From positions 1 to 60,919 of the forward strand of contig NZ_BJLR01000045.1 in the NCBI RefSeq assembly GCF_006538745.1: a DNA stretch of 60,919 nucleotides. The letters run 5' to 3'. Below, one piece after another: positions 1 through 8,179 of this stretch (position 1 is the stretch's first letter; the number at the start of each line of letters is the position of its first letter). The position numbers and the translations under genes are program-made. Below the pieces are notes generated by a model that worked only from the letters and a program-made list of their open reading frames with translations, was not told where the DNA came from and made no database searches. This DNA is from Cellulomonas cellasea (GTDB taxonomy: Bacteria; Actinomycetota; Actinomycetes; Actinomycetales; Cellulomonadaceae).

Positions 1-25
1 CCCTGACCATTCATGTTCGATGTCG

Positions 26-45
26 CTGCAGGCCGTCGGCCGCAG
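26..45. terminator. weak hairpin near left edge
   Basis: CTGC-A-GGCC (26-34) and GGCCGCAG (38-45) can pair around a GTC loop with one bulged A. It could end a gene to the left of the window. The rest of 1-201 shows no convincing gene; it holds only the upstream region of the next gene, whose ribosome binding site GAGGGGAAG lies about 8 bases before its ATG. Confidence 0.25.
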
Positions 46-201
46 GGGTCCTCGAGCATCCACCACCCGCACGACCGCATCGGCGACCCGCGCCCCTCTG
101 AGGCGAGCGCGGCGGAATCGCGAGCCGGTCGCGCTGTGTGGCCCGGTCGCGCCGCGGGTGCGATCATGAGCGTCTGCAGTCCGATGAGGGGAAGTCCATA
201 G

Positions 202-3200
202 ATGAACAGCGACGATCGCAGCCGAGGCTCGGACCGCGACCGCACCGGCGGCCGCGGAGCACAGCGGCCCCAGGGTGCCGGCTCCGGCGGTGGCCGCCCG
301 TTCGGCGGGTCGGCGACCGGTGGCCCGCGTTCCGCAGGCAGGCCCGCGGGTGGTGCGGGCGGGCGAGGCGATGGTCCGTACGGCGCTGCTGGTCGACCGA
401 CCGGTGATCGTCGCGAGGGGTCTGCTCCGAGCGGAGCTGGGCGGGACGACCGTGTAGCCCCGGGTCGCGGTGCACGCGATGACCGGTCGTCGCGCCCTTT
501 CCGGCCCGCGACCGGGCGACCGGAGCGTCCGTTCAGCACGGACCGTCCCGCGCGCACGTCCTCGACGACCGGCGGGCCCGGGGGCTACGGCCGCGGCGAT
601 CGCCCGGACCGTGGATCTGATGCGCGCGGGGAGCGGCCTTGGGGGCGGCAGTCGTCCGCCGGCGAGCGTGCCGGCGCTGCCGGCGCGGGGCAGTCGCGAC
701 GTGACAGCGGTCCGTCGCGGTTCCCCGACTCTGCGCGCTCGCGCGGATCCTCGTGGCGCGGCGCCGGTGACCGTGATCAGCGTCCCGCGGGTGATCGTCC
801 TGGCGGCGCGCGGTCGTTCGGTTCGGGTGCCGGTTCGCGCGGCGCCGGGGGTGCCGGTGCGGCCGGCGGCTCGAGCGAACGGTACGTCCGTCCGGACCGT
901 GGCTCCGGCGAACGCTCCTGGTCTCCGCGTGGAGACTCGGGGCCGGCCCGCTCCGGCGACGACCGTCCGCAGCGTTCCTCCGGCGCCGGGCCCCGGTCGT
1001 ACGGGTCAGGCTCGGGCGGGGGACCGCGTGTCGCGGGCGGCCGCACGGACCGCCCGCAGCAGGGTGACCGTCGGACGTTCGGGCAGAGCGGATCGGGCGC
1101 CGGCGCCACGCGCGGGAGCGACCGCGGCTACGAGCGACCGCGCGACGAGCAGGCTCGTGGACCGCAGCGCGGGACGGGGGAGCGTCCGGCATACGGAGCC
1201 GGTGCCGGTCAGCGAGCGGATCGCGGCCAGGACCGACCGTACGGCCAGCGACCCTCGTCGGCGGGTGCCGGTGGGGACCGTGATCGTCGGCCGAGCGGTG
1301 CACCGGGGGAGCGGGCGTCCGGCGCACGCTCGTACGGCGCCGCCCCTCGTGCCGGTCAGGCGAGCAGCGGGGGCTTCTCGTCGCGCAACGCCGCCCACGG
1401 CTCGGACGACCGTGCCGCGCGGGCTGCAGGCGACCGGTCGGGTGCGGAGAGTGCACGCACGGGCGACCGGGCACGGTCCGACGACCGTCCGCGGTTCGAG
1501 GACCGCGGGCGCTCAGGCGAGCGTGGGTGGTCCGGTGAGCGCGGGCAGCGACCTGCGGGCGAGCGCCCGTACGCGGCGCGCGAGGAGGGTTCGTCGCGCA
1601 GCGAGCGCGGGCAGCGGCCCGCGGGCGAGCGTCCGTACGCGGCGCGCGAGGAGCGTTCGTCGTACGGTGAGCGGCCGTCGCGCGGTGAGCGGCCCTCGTA
1701 CGGGGCGGGTGCCGAGCGGGGCGGGCGGTTCGAGGACAGGTCCGGGAGTGCCGATCGCGGGCGTCCGGGGACGGACCGGCCGGCGCGCCCGTCGGCCGAC
1801 CGGACGGCCCGGCCGTCCGGCGTGCGGTCCGACCGCTTCGGTGGTGACCGTCCGGGGCGTCCTGGCGGGGAGCGGCCCGGTGCCGCACGCCCGTGGGGTC
1901 GCGGGGACGAGCCGTCGAGCAGGTTCGGGGACGACGACCGTCGGCCGACCCGTCCGCCGCAGCCGGACCGCGTACCCGCGCCCGAGCTGCCGGAGGACAT
2001 CGCCTTCTCGGACCTCGACCGGGCCGTGCGCGCGCGGCTGCGCACGCTGAGCAAGGAGAACGCGGAGAACGTCGGCCTCCACCTGGTCATGACCGGGCGG
2101 CTGCTGGACTCCGACCCCGAGCTGGCGTACGAGCACGCCCAGGCCGCGGTGCGCCGTGCCGGGCGCGTCGACGTGGTGCGGGAGGCGGCCGGTCTGGCGG
2201 CGTACCGCACCGGACGGTTCGCCGAGGCGCTGCGTGAGCTGCGGACCGTGCGCCGGCTCAACGGCTCGTCGGAGCACCTGGCGATCATGGCCGACTGCGA
2301 GCGAGGGCTCGGACGTCCCGAGCGGGCGCTCGTGCTCGCCGCGAGCCCCGAGGCGGAGGGCCTCACGCCCGCCGAGTCCCTCGAGCTCGCGATCGTCGTG
2401 AGCGGTGCGCGGCTCGACCTCGGTGAGCCCGAGGCGGCGATCGCCGTGCTGCGCGCTCCTGCCGTGCGGGACGCGTCGGGCGTCGTGGCCGTCCGCGTCG
2501 CCCAGGCGCTCGCCGCGGCGTACGAGGCCGCGGGGCGTCACGACGAGGCGCGCGACGTGCTCGCGGGGTACACGCAGTCCCAGCTCGACGAGGCGTCGGG
2601 CGCCGCGGACGAGGAGGAGGACGATGTCGTCGTCTTCGACCTCGACGAGGACGAGGACGCGCCCGCGGGCAGCGAGTCTGGCGCCGCGGACGGCCGCTCT
2701 GCTGCCGGCGGCCCCGCGGACGAGCACCCCGCTGCGAGCCGCATCGACGAGGGGGACCAGGACGCCGACGGGTCCGACGAGCGCGTCGCTGTCGATCGTG
2801 CCGGCGAGACTGGCGGGACCGACGGAACTGACGGGACCGGCGAAACCGACGGAACCGACGGAACCGACGGAACCAACGAGACCGTTGGGGCCGACGAGAC
2901 CGTTGGGGCCGACGGGACCGACGAGACCGGCGAGACCGGCGAGACCGTTGGGGCCGACGAGACCGACGGAACCGACCGAACCGACGGGACCGACGGGACC
3001 GACGGCCCGGACAAGACAGACAGCACGGATGAGACCGACAGCATGGATGAGGCCGACGACGCGGACGGGGCCGACGGGAACTCGGGCGAGGGCGAGGTCG
3101 ACGGCGAGGACGTGCCGGACGGTGGCACGGTGGACGGTGCGGACCAGGCTCCCGACGGAGGAGCGGCGGTCGCGACCGACACCGGGGCCGACGAGCCCGA

Positions 3201-3219
3201 GCGCGAGGGGGACGCGTGA
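202..3219 (+). CDS. very large RG-rich / TPR / acidic protein
   Basis: Function unknown; 1005 residues in three compositionally distinct parts. Residues 1 to about 590 are low complexity and strongly basic, made of Arg, Gly, Asp, Ser and Pro (GERP, RGDR and DRP motifs, two near-identical 22-residue blocks). About 592-800 is a helical region with TPR-like pairs, for example AYRTGRFAEALRELRTVRR and ALAAAYEAAGRHDEARDVL. From about 803 the chain is strongly acidic (DEEEDD, then DGT/DET repeats) to the end. The ATG follows a GAGGGGAAG site. The stop overlaps the next GTG by four bases, so the two genes are coupled. Position before HAD-small protein-tlyA-nadK-recN fits the TPR protein Rv1691 of M. 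tuberculosis (from memory), which is far shorter. The flanks look like lineage-specific disordered extensions. An RNA or ribosome-related role is a guess based on the RG-rich part. Confidence 0.85.
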   Translation: MNSDDRSRGSDRDRTGGRGAQRPQGAGSGGGRPFGGSATGGPRSAGRPAGGAGGRGDGPYGAAGRPTGDRREGSAPSGAGRDDRVAPGRGARDDRSSRPFRPATGRPERPFSTDRPARTSSTTGGPGGYGRGDRPDRGSDARGERPWGRQSSAGERAGAAGAGQSRRDSGPSRFPDSARSRGSSWRGAGDRDQRPAGDRPGGARSFGSGAGSRGAGGAGAAGGSSERYVRPDRGSGERSWSPRGDSGPARSGDDRPQRSSGAGPRSYGSGSGGGPRVAGGRTDRPQQGDRRTFGQSGSGAGATRGSDRGYERPRDEQARGPQRGTGERPAYGAGAGQRADRGQDRPYGQRPSSAGAGGDRDRRPSGAPGERASGARSYGAAPRAGQASSGGFSSRNAAHGSDDRAARAAGDRSGAESARTGDRARSDDRPRFEDRGRSGERGWSGERGQRPAGERPYAAREEGSSRSERGQRPAGERPYAAREERSSYGERPSRGERPSYGAGAERGGRFEDRSGSADRGRPGTDRPARPSADRTARPSGVRSDRFGGDRPGRPGGERPGAARPWGRGDEPSSRFGDDDRRPTRPPQPDRVPAPELPEDIAFSDLDRAVRARLRTLSKENAENVGLHLVMTGRLLDSDPELAYEHAQAAVRRAGRVDVVREAAGLAAYRTGRFAEALRELRTVRRLNGSSEHLAIMADCERGLGRPERALVLAASPEAEGLTPAESLELAIVVSGARLDLGEPEAAIAVLRAPAVRDASGVVAVRVAQALAAAYEAAGRHDEARDVLAGYTQSQLDEASGAADEEEDDVVVFDLDEDEDAPAGSESGAADGRSAAGGPADEHPAASRIDEGDQDADGSDERVAVDRAGETGGTDGTDGTGETDGTDGTDGTNETVGADETVGADGTDETGETGETVGADETDGTDRTDGTDGTDGPDKTDSTDETDSMDEADDADGADGNSGEGEVDGEDVPDGGTVDGADQAPDGGAAVATDTGADEPEREGDA
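1537..1662 (+). repeat. 66-bp in-frame direct duplication
   Basis: The block starting at 1537 recurs at 1603 with about four differences over 60 bases. It encodes ERGQRPAGERPYAAREE twice inside the RG-rich part of the first gene. Confidence 0.85.
2803..3048 (+). repeat. 9-base tandem repeats encoding DGT / DET units
   Basis: Imperfect copies of GACGGAACC / GACGGGACC / GACGAGACC are mixed with a 12-base ACCGTTGGGGCC unit used three times. All are in frame within the acidic tail of the first gene. GAA, GGA, ACA and GTT codons, rare elsewhere in the window, are common here. Confidence 0.85.
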
Positions 3220-4268
3220 GCCGCGGGCTGCTCGGGAGCGACGTCCCGCTCGCGGAGGCGCACGACCTGGCGCTCGTGGACCTCGACGGGGTCGCGTACC
3301 GCGGCCACGAGCCGATCGTCGGCGCAGCGGAAGGGCTGGCGGGCGCGCGGCTGCGCGGGCTGCGGCTCGTGTTCGTGACGAACAACGCCTCGCGCGAGCC
3401 GGAGTCCGTGGCCGAGCAGCTCACGGGGCTGGGGATCCCCGCGGAGCCGGGCGAGGTCATGACCGCGGCGCAGGCCGCGGCGGAGATGCTGCGCACGCGG
3501 CTGCCGCAGGGGGCGAAGGTGCTCGTCGTCGGCGGAGCCGGGCTGGTCACCGCCGTGACCGCCGCGGGCTACACGGTCGTGGAGTCGGCGGACGACGAGC
3601 CCGCTGCCGTCGCGCAGGGGTTCGCGCCCGACCTCGGGTGGGCTCAGCTCGCCGAGGCGGCGTACGCGGTGCAGCGCGGTGCGTGGCACGTCGCGAGCAA
3701 CCTCGACCTCAGCCTGCCGACCGCGCGCGGGTTCGCCCCGGGCAACGGCTCGCTCGTCGGCGCGGTGCGCGCGGCGACGGGGGTCACGCCGGACAGCGCG
3801 GGCAAGCCGTCCCCGGACATGTACCGCATGGCGATCGCCCGTGCGGGGGCGTCGTCGCCGCTCGTCATCGGTGACCGTCTCGACACCGACCTGGCCGGGG
3901 CCCGCGCCGGGGACATACCAGGGCTGCACGTCCTGACGGGCGTGAGCTCGGCCCGGGACGACGTCCTGGCCGCCCCGGGCGAGCGGCCGCACTTCATCGG
4001 CGCCGACCTGCGCTCGCTCCTCGAGCCGCACCCGCTGCCCGAGCGCTCGGCGGAGGGGTGGTGGGTCTGCCGGGGGGCCGCCGCACGCGTCGTGGACGGG
4101 CGCCTCGACCTGCACCGCGCGCCGGAGCCGGGGGATGATGTGGTCGACCTCGTGCGTGCGGCGTGCGCGGCGGCGTGGGACGCCGTCGACTCCGGTCTCA
4201 CGCTGGATGCGGGCTCGGTGCCGGACCTGGGTGTGGGGGAACCGGGCGAGGTCAGCGCCGGAAGGTAG
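3216..4268 (+). CDS. HAD-IIA (NagD-like) sugar or nucleotide phosphatase
   Basis: A 350-residue HAD-superfamily phosphohydrolase of the IIA/NagD type. The nucleophile motif DLDGV has D22 and D24, motif II is VFVTNNAS, and the C-terminal part has KPSPDMYRMAI and VIGDRLDTDLAGARAG, the Mg-binding loop. Substrate cannot be told from sequence; family members dephosphorylate small sugar phosphates and nucleotides. The GTG start overlaps the preceding TGA (GTGA). The last 90 or so residues, after the HAD core, are an extra domain common in actinobacterial members. It is the second gene of the tlyA-recN string, as in M. tuberculosis (Rv1692). Confidence 0.9.
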   Translation: MSRGLLGSDVPLAEAHDLALVDLDGVAYRGHEPIVGAAEGLAGARLRGLRLVFVTNNASREPESVAEQLTGLGIPAEPGEVMTAAQAAAEMLRTRLPQGAKVLVVGGAGLVTAVTAAGYTVVESADDEPAAVAQGFAPDLGWAQLAEAAYAVQRGAWHVASNLDLSLPTARGFAPGNGSLVGAVRAATGVTPDSAGKPSPDMYRMAIARAGASSPLVIGDRLDTDLAGARAGDIPGLHVLTGVSSARDDVLAAPGERPHFIGADLRSLLEPHPLPERSAEGWWVCRGAAARVVDGRLDLHRAPEPGDDVVDLVRAACAAAWDAVDSGLTLDAGSVPDLGVGEPGEVSAGR

Positions 4269-4330
4269 CGTGTCCCCGGTCCGGGGTGGCGCGTCAGGCG
4301 ACGCGGTGCGACGACGACGGGAGGACGGAC

Positions 4331-4627
4331 ATGGACGAGCACGTCGACACGGCGCGCGCGGTGCCGCTGCCGTCCGCCGCGGCGTTCGCCGGTGGAGCAC
4401 CCGCAGGCCCGACGCCCGCGAGCGTCCGCACCGCCCGGGCGGCCGCGGAGGAGCGCGACGGCGAGGACGGCTCGGCCACGGCCGACGGCGGGACCGGCGA
4501 CCACGCGGTCGACGAGGCGCTCACGCTGCTCGCGACGCTCGACGAGGCGCCCCTGCGCGAGCACGTCGCCGTGTTCGACGGCGTGCACACCGCGCTGCAG
4601 GACCGCCTCGCGGACACCGAGGGCTGA
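4331..4627 (+). CDS. small acidic hypothetical protein
   Basis: A 98-residue acidic, Ala-rich protein with no recognised domain. Residues 1-60 look disordered. The last 40 (VDEALTLLATLDEAPLREHVAVFDGVHTALQDRL, in pieces) form an amphipathic helical segment. The ATG at 4331 has a good GGGAGGA site six bases upstream, which favours it over earlier in-frame codons. A short gene at this place between the HAD phosphatase and tlyA is common in Actinobacteria (Rv1693 position, from memory). It lies two bases before tlyA, so it is probably translated together with it. A TAGCGT at 4266-4271 on the HAD stop codon could be an internal -10, but this is weak. Confidence 0.75.
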   Translation: MDEHVDTARAVPLPSAAAFAGGAPAGPTPASVRTARAAAEERDGEDGSATADGGTGDHAVDEALTLLATLDEAPLREHVAVFDGVHTALQDRLADTEG

Positions 4628-4629
4628 GC

Positions 4630-5541
4630 GTGACGACCGCACGTCTGGACCTCGAGCTGGTGCGCCGCGGGCTGGCGCGCTCGCGCCGCCACGCGGGTGA
4701 GCTGATCGCGGCCGGGCGGGTCACCGTCGACGGTGTGCCGACCTCCCGCAGCGCCACGGCGCTGAGGGACGAGCAGTCGGTGACCGTGTCCGCCGCCGAC
4801 GACCCCGGGTACGCCTCCCGCGCGGGTCACAAGCTCGCGGGCGCGCTCGACCGGTGGGTCCCCGCGGGCCTGCGCGTCGAGGACCGGGTGTGCCTCGATG
4901 CGGGCGCGAGCACGGGCGGGTTCACCGACGTGCTGCTGCGGCGCGGCGCCCGCAGCGTCGCGGCCGTCGACGTCGGGCACGGTCAGCTCGTCGAGGCACT
5001 GCGCACCGACCCGCGCGTCGAGTCGCGCGAGGGTGTCAACGTCCGCACCCTCGGGCCCGGGGACCTGGTGCCGCCGCCGGAGCTCGTGGTCGCGGACCTC
5101 TCGTTCATCTCGCTGACGCTCGTGCTCCCGGCGCTCGCCGGCGTGGCCGCTGACGGCGCGGACCTCGTCGTCATGGTCAAGCCGCAGTTCGAGGTCGGCC
5201 GCGAGCGGCTCGGTTCGGGCGGTGTCGTGCGCGACCCCGGGCTGCGCGCCGAGGCCGTCCTGACCGTCGCGCGCGCCGCGGTCGCGCTCGGGCTGCGCGT
5301 CGTCGACGTCTGCGCGAGCCCGCTGCCGGGGCCGAGCGGGAACGTCGAGTTCTTCGTGTGGCTGCACCGCGTTGGCGAGCCCGACGGGGCCGCTGGGCAC
5401 GCCGAGGCGTCCGGCACCCGGAGCAGCACGACCACGGCCCAGGCTGGCCACCCCCGCACCGGGTCGGCCGAGGCCGGGCTGACCGACTCCGAGCTCGTGC
5501 GGCGCGTCGAGGCCGCCGTGGCGGACGGGGGTGCGCCGTGA
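4630..5541 (+). CDS. tlyA: TlyA rRNA 2'-O-methyltransferase
   Basis: 303-residue TlyA. In mycobacteria this enzyme methylates 2'-OH of cytidines in 16S and 23S rRNA, and its loss gives capreomycin resistance. An S4 RNA-binding domain spans roughly residues 1-65 (RLDLELVRRGLARSRRHAGE). A Rossmann SAM fold follows with CLDAGASTGGFTDVLLRRGA and the late motifs VADLSFISL and KPQFEVG. GTG at 4630 is chosen because it starts directly at the S4 domain, two bases after the previous stop. The tail after residue about 250 is low complexity and specific to this lineage. The stop overlaps the nadK start. Confidence 0.95.
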   Translation: MTTARLDLELVRRGLARSRRHAGELIAAGRVTVDGVPTSRSATALRDEQSVTVSAADDPGYASRAGHKLAGALDRWVPAGLRVEDRVCLDAGASTGGFTDVLLRRGARSVAAVDVGHGQLVEALRTDPRVESREGVNVRTLGPGDLVPPPELVVADLSFISLTLVLPALAGVAADGADLVVMVKPQFEVGRERLGSGGVVRDPGLRAEAVLTVARAAVALGLRVVDVCASPLPGPSGNVEFFVWLHRVGEPDGAAGHAEASGTRSSTTTAQAGHPRTGSAEAGLTDSELVRRVEAAVADGGAP

Positions 5542-6434
5542 CGCGCCGCGTGCTCGTCGTCACGCACGGCGGTCGCGCCGAGGCGGTCGCCGCGACCGAC
5601 GAGGCCGTGCGCGCGCTCAAGGCCGCCGGGTTCGTGCCGGTGATCGCGGACGACGACGGCACCCCGCCGTCCGTCGACGACCTGGACCTCGCGGTCGTCC
5701 TGGGCGGGGACGGCACGATCCTGCGCGCGGCGGAGCTGACCCGCGGCACCGGGGTGCCGTTGCTCGGGGTCAACCTCGGGCACGTCGGGTTCCTGGCCGA
5801 GAGCGAGCGCGAGGACATCGTGGAGGCCGTGCGCCGCCTCGCCGACGGCGCCTACACGGTCGAGGAGCGAGGGACGCTCGACGTGCGGGTGCACACCCCG
5901 GGCGGGGGAGCGCCCGACGTCGGCTGGGCGCTCAACGAGGCCGCGCTCGAGAAGAGCGACCGCGCACGGATGCTCGAGGTCGTCATCGAGGTCGACGGCC
6001 GGCCGTTGTCGTCCTTCGGGTGCGACGGGGTCGTGCTCGCGACGGCCACCGGCTCGACCGCGCACGCGTTCTCCGCCGGGGGACCGGTCGTGTGGCCGGA
6101 CGTCGACGGCATGATCCTCGTGCCGCTCTCGGCGCACGCGCTGTTCGCGCGCCCCCTCGTCGTCGGGCCGTCGAGCGTGCTCGCGGTCGAGATCCTCGGC
6201 CGCTCGCCCGCGAGCGGGGTCGTCACGTGCGACGGGCGGCGCAGCACCGACCTGCCCGTGGGGTCGCGCGTCGAGGTCCGCCGCAGCCCGGTGCCGGTGC
6301 GCCTCGCGCGCCTGAGCCACGCGCCGTTCACGGACCGGCTCGTGAACAAGTTCGCGCTGCCCGTCGAGGGCTGGCGCGGCGAGAAGCCGAACGGAGGGCG
6401 TCGAGCCCTCGCCACCGACGGACACGAGGGCTGA
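5538..6434 (+). CDS. nadK: NAD kinase
   Basis: 298-residue ATP/polyphosphate-NAD kinase, making NADP from NAD in the cytosol. The diagnostic GGDGTILRAAE motif, the following GVNLGHVGFLAE, the NEAALEKSDRARM segment and the GSTAHAFSAGGP loop are all present. The GTG at 5538 overlaps the tlyA stop by four bases (GTGA), which fixes the start. The order tlyA-nadK-recN is conserved across Actinobacteria. The C-terminus ends with a short disordered stretch after FALPVEGWRGEK. Confidence 0.96.
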   Translation: MTRRVLVVTHGGRAEAVAATDEAVRALKAAGFVPVIADDDGTPPSVDDLDLAVVLGGDGTILRAAELTRGTGVPLLGVNLGHVGFLAESEREDIVEAVRRLADGAYTVEERGTLDVRVHTPGGGAPDVGWALNEAALEKSDRARMLEVVIEVDGRPLSSFGCDGVVLATATGSTAHAFSAGGPVVWPDVDGMILVPLSAHALFARPLVVGPSSVLAVEILGRSPASGVVTCDGRRSTDLPVGSRVEVRRSPVPVRLARLSHAPFTDRLVNKFALPVEGWRGEKPNGGRRALATDGHEG

Positions 6435-6436
6435 CC

Positions 6437-8173
6437 GTGCTCGAGGAGATCCGGATCGAGAACCTGGGCGTCATCGGGCGCGCGCACGTCACGCTCGGGC
6501 GCGGCCTGACCGTGCTCACGGGCGAGACGGGCGCGGGCAAGACGATGGTGCTCACGGGCCTGTCGCTGCTGCTGGGCGGCAAGGCCGACCCGGCGGTCGT
6601 CCGCACCGGGCAGCGCGGCGCGTCCGTCGAGGGCCGCATCGTCGAGCCCGAGGGCTCGGTCGTGCTCCGGCGGGCCGAGGACGCCGGCGCGGAGGCGGAC
6701 GACGACGGGACGCTCGTCGTGCTGCGCACCGTCGGCGCCGCCACGCCCGAGAGCTCGGGGCGCTCGCGCGCGTTCCTCGGCGGCCGCTCCGTGCCGCAGG
6801 GCGTGCTCGCGGACCTCGCGGACGCGCTCGTGACTGTGCACGGCCAGGCGGACCAGGCGCGGCTGCGCTCGCCGTCGCGTCAGCGGGCCGCGCTGGACGC
6901 CTTCGCGGGCCCCGAGCATGCGGCGACGCTCGAGCGGTACCGCGAGGCGTGGAACGCCCGCCAGGCGGTCGCCGCGGAGCTCACCGAGCTCGTCGAGCGG
7001 AGCCAGGACCGGGCCCGCGAGGCGGAGCTGCTGCGGCTCGGGCTGAGCGAGGTCGAGCGGATCGACCCGCAGCCCGGCGAGGACGTCGACCTCGCCGCGG
7101 AGGTCGAGCGGCTCTCGCACGCCGAGGACCTGCGCTCGGCCGCGTCGGGGGCGCACACCGCGCTCGTCGGCGAGGACGACGCGACCGCCGACGGCTCGGC
7201 GAGCGCCGTGATCGACCACGCGCGCCGCCTGCTGGAGAACGTCGGCGAGCACGACGCGACGCTCGGCGCGCTCGCGACCCGCGTCGCCGAGGCCGGGTAC
7301 CTGATCGCCGACGCGGCCGCCGACCTCTCGTCGTACGTGCAGGACCTCCAGGCCGACCCGGCCCGGCTCGAGACGGCGCAGCGCCGGCGCGCCGAGCTCG
7401 GGACGCTCACGCGCAGCTACGGCGCGGACGTCGCCGAGGTGCTCGCGTGGGCGGACGTCTCCGGGCGCCGGCTGCTCGAGCTGGAGGGCGGGGACGACCG
7501 CGTCGCCGAGCTCGAGGCGGAGCGCGACGCCCTGGACGCGCGGCTCGCGGAGCTCGGCGAGCAGCTCACGCAGGCGCGCCAGAAGGCCGCAGGCGTGCTC
7601 GCGGACGCGGTGTCGGAGGAGCTCACGGGCCTCGCGATGGCCGGTGCCCGGCTCGTCGTCGACGTGGCTCCCGCGGCCGAGCCCGGGCCGCACGGGCTCG
7701 ACGCCATCGAGATGCTGCTCGTCCCGCACGCCGGCGCCCCCGCACGCCCGCTCGGCAAGGGCGCGTCGGGCGGTGAGCTCTCGCGCGTCATGCTCGCGAT
7801 CGAGGTCGCGCTCGCGACGTCCCCGGGCTCGGGCGCGCACCGGCCCGGGACCTTCGTGTTCGACGAGGTCGACGCCGGCGTCGGCGGCAAGGCCGCGGTC
7901 GAGGTCGGCCGCCGGCTCGCGGCGCTCGCGCGGGACTCGCAGGTGCTCGTCGTCACGCACCTCGCGCAGGTCGCCGCGTTCGCGGACCAGCACCTCGTGG
8001 TGACCAAGTCGCACGCCGACGGCGTCGACGTCGTCACCGAGTCGGACGTGCGTTCCGTCACGGGCGCCGACCGTGTCCGCGAGCTCGCCCGCATGCTCTC
8101 GGGCCAGGAGGACTCCGAGGTGGCGCGCTCGCACGCGGCTGAGCTCCTGGAGCTCTCCGGCGTGGGACGATGA
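6437..8173 (+). CDS. recN: DNA repair ATPase RecN
   Basis: 578-residue SMC-like protein of double-strand break repair. Walker A is GETGAGKT at residues 29-36. A long coiled-coil middle (about 150-360) is rich in Glu, Arg, Ala and Leu. The C-terminal ATPase half has the signature ASGGELSRVMLAIE, Walker B FVFDEVDAGVGG and a switch region VVTHLAQVAAFAD. GTG at 6437 lies two bases after the nadK stop and starts exactly at the conserved LEEIRIENLGVI. No SOS box was seen in front of it, so expression probably comes from the upstream operon. Confidence 0.97.
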   Translation: MLEEIRIENLGVIGRAHVTLGRGLTVLTGETGAGKTMVLTGLSLLLGGKADPAVVRTGQRGASVEGRIVEPEGSVVLRRAEDAGAEADDDGTLVVLRTVGAATPESSGRSRAFLGGRSVPQGVLADLADALVTVHGQADQARLRSPSRQRAALDAFAGPEHAATLERYREAWNARQAVAAELTELVERSQDRAREAELLRLGLSEVERIDPQPGEDVDLAAEVERLSHAEDLRSAASGAHTALVGEDDATADGSASAVIDHARRLLENVGEHDATLGALATRVAEAGYLIADAAADLSSYVQDLQADPARLETAQRRRAELGTLTRSYGADVAEVLAWADVSGRRLLELEGGDDRVAELEAERDALDARLAELGEQLTQARQKAAGVLADAVSEELTGLAMAGARLVVDVAPAAEPGPHGLDAIEMLLVPHAGAPARPLGKGASGGELSRVMLAIEVALATSPGSGAHRPGTFVFDEVDAGVGGKAAVEVGRRLAALARDSQVLVVTHLAQVAAFADQHLVVTKSHADGVDVVTESDVRSVTGADRVRELARMLSGQEDSEVARSHAAELLELSGVGR

Positions 8174-8179
8174 CGGGCG

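Noticed and set aside
2803-3048. CRISPR-like repeat array
   Set aside because: Units are 9-12 bases with no spacers, in frame within a coding region.
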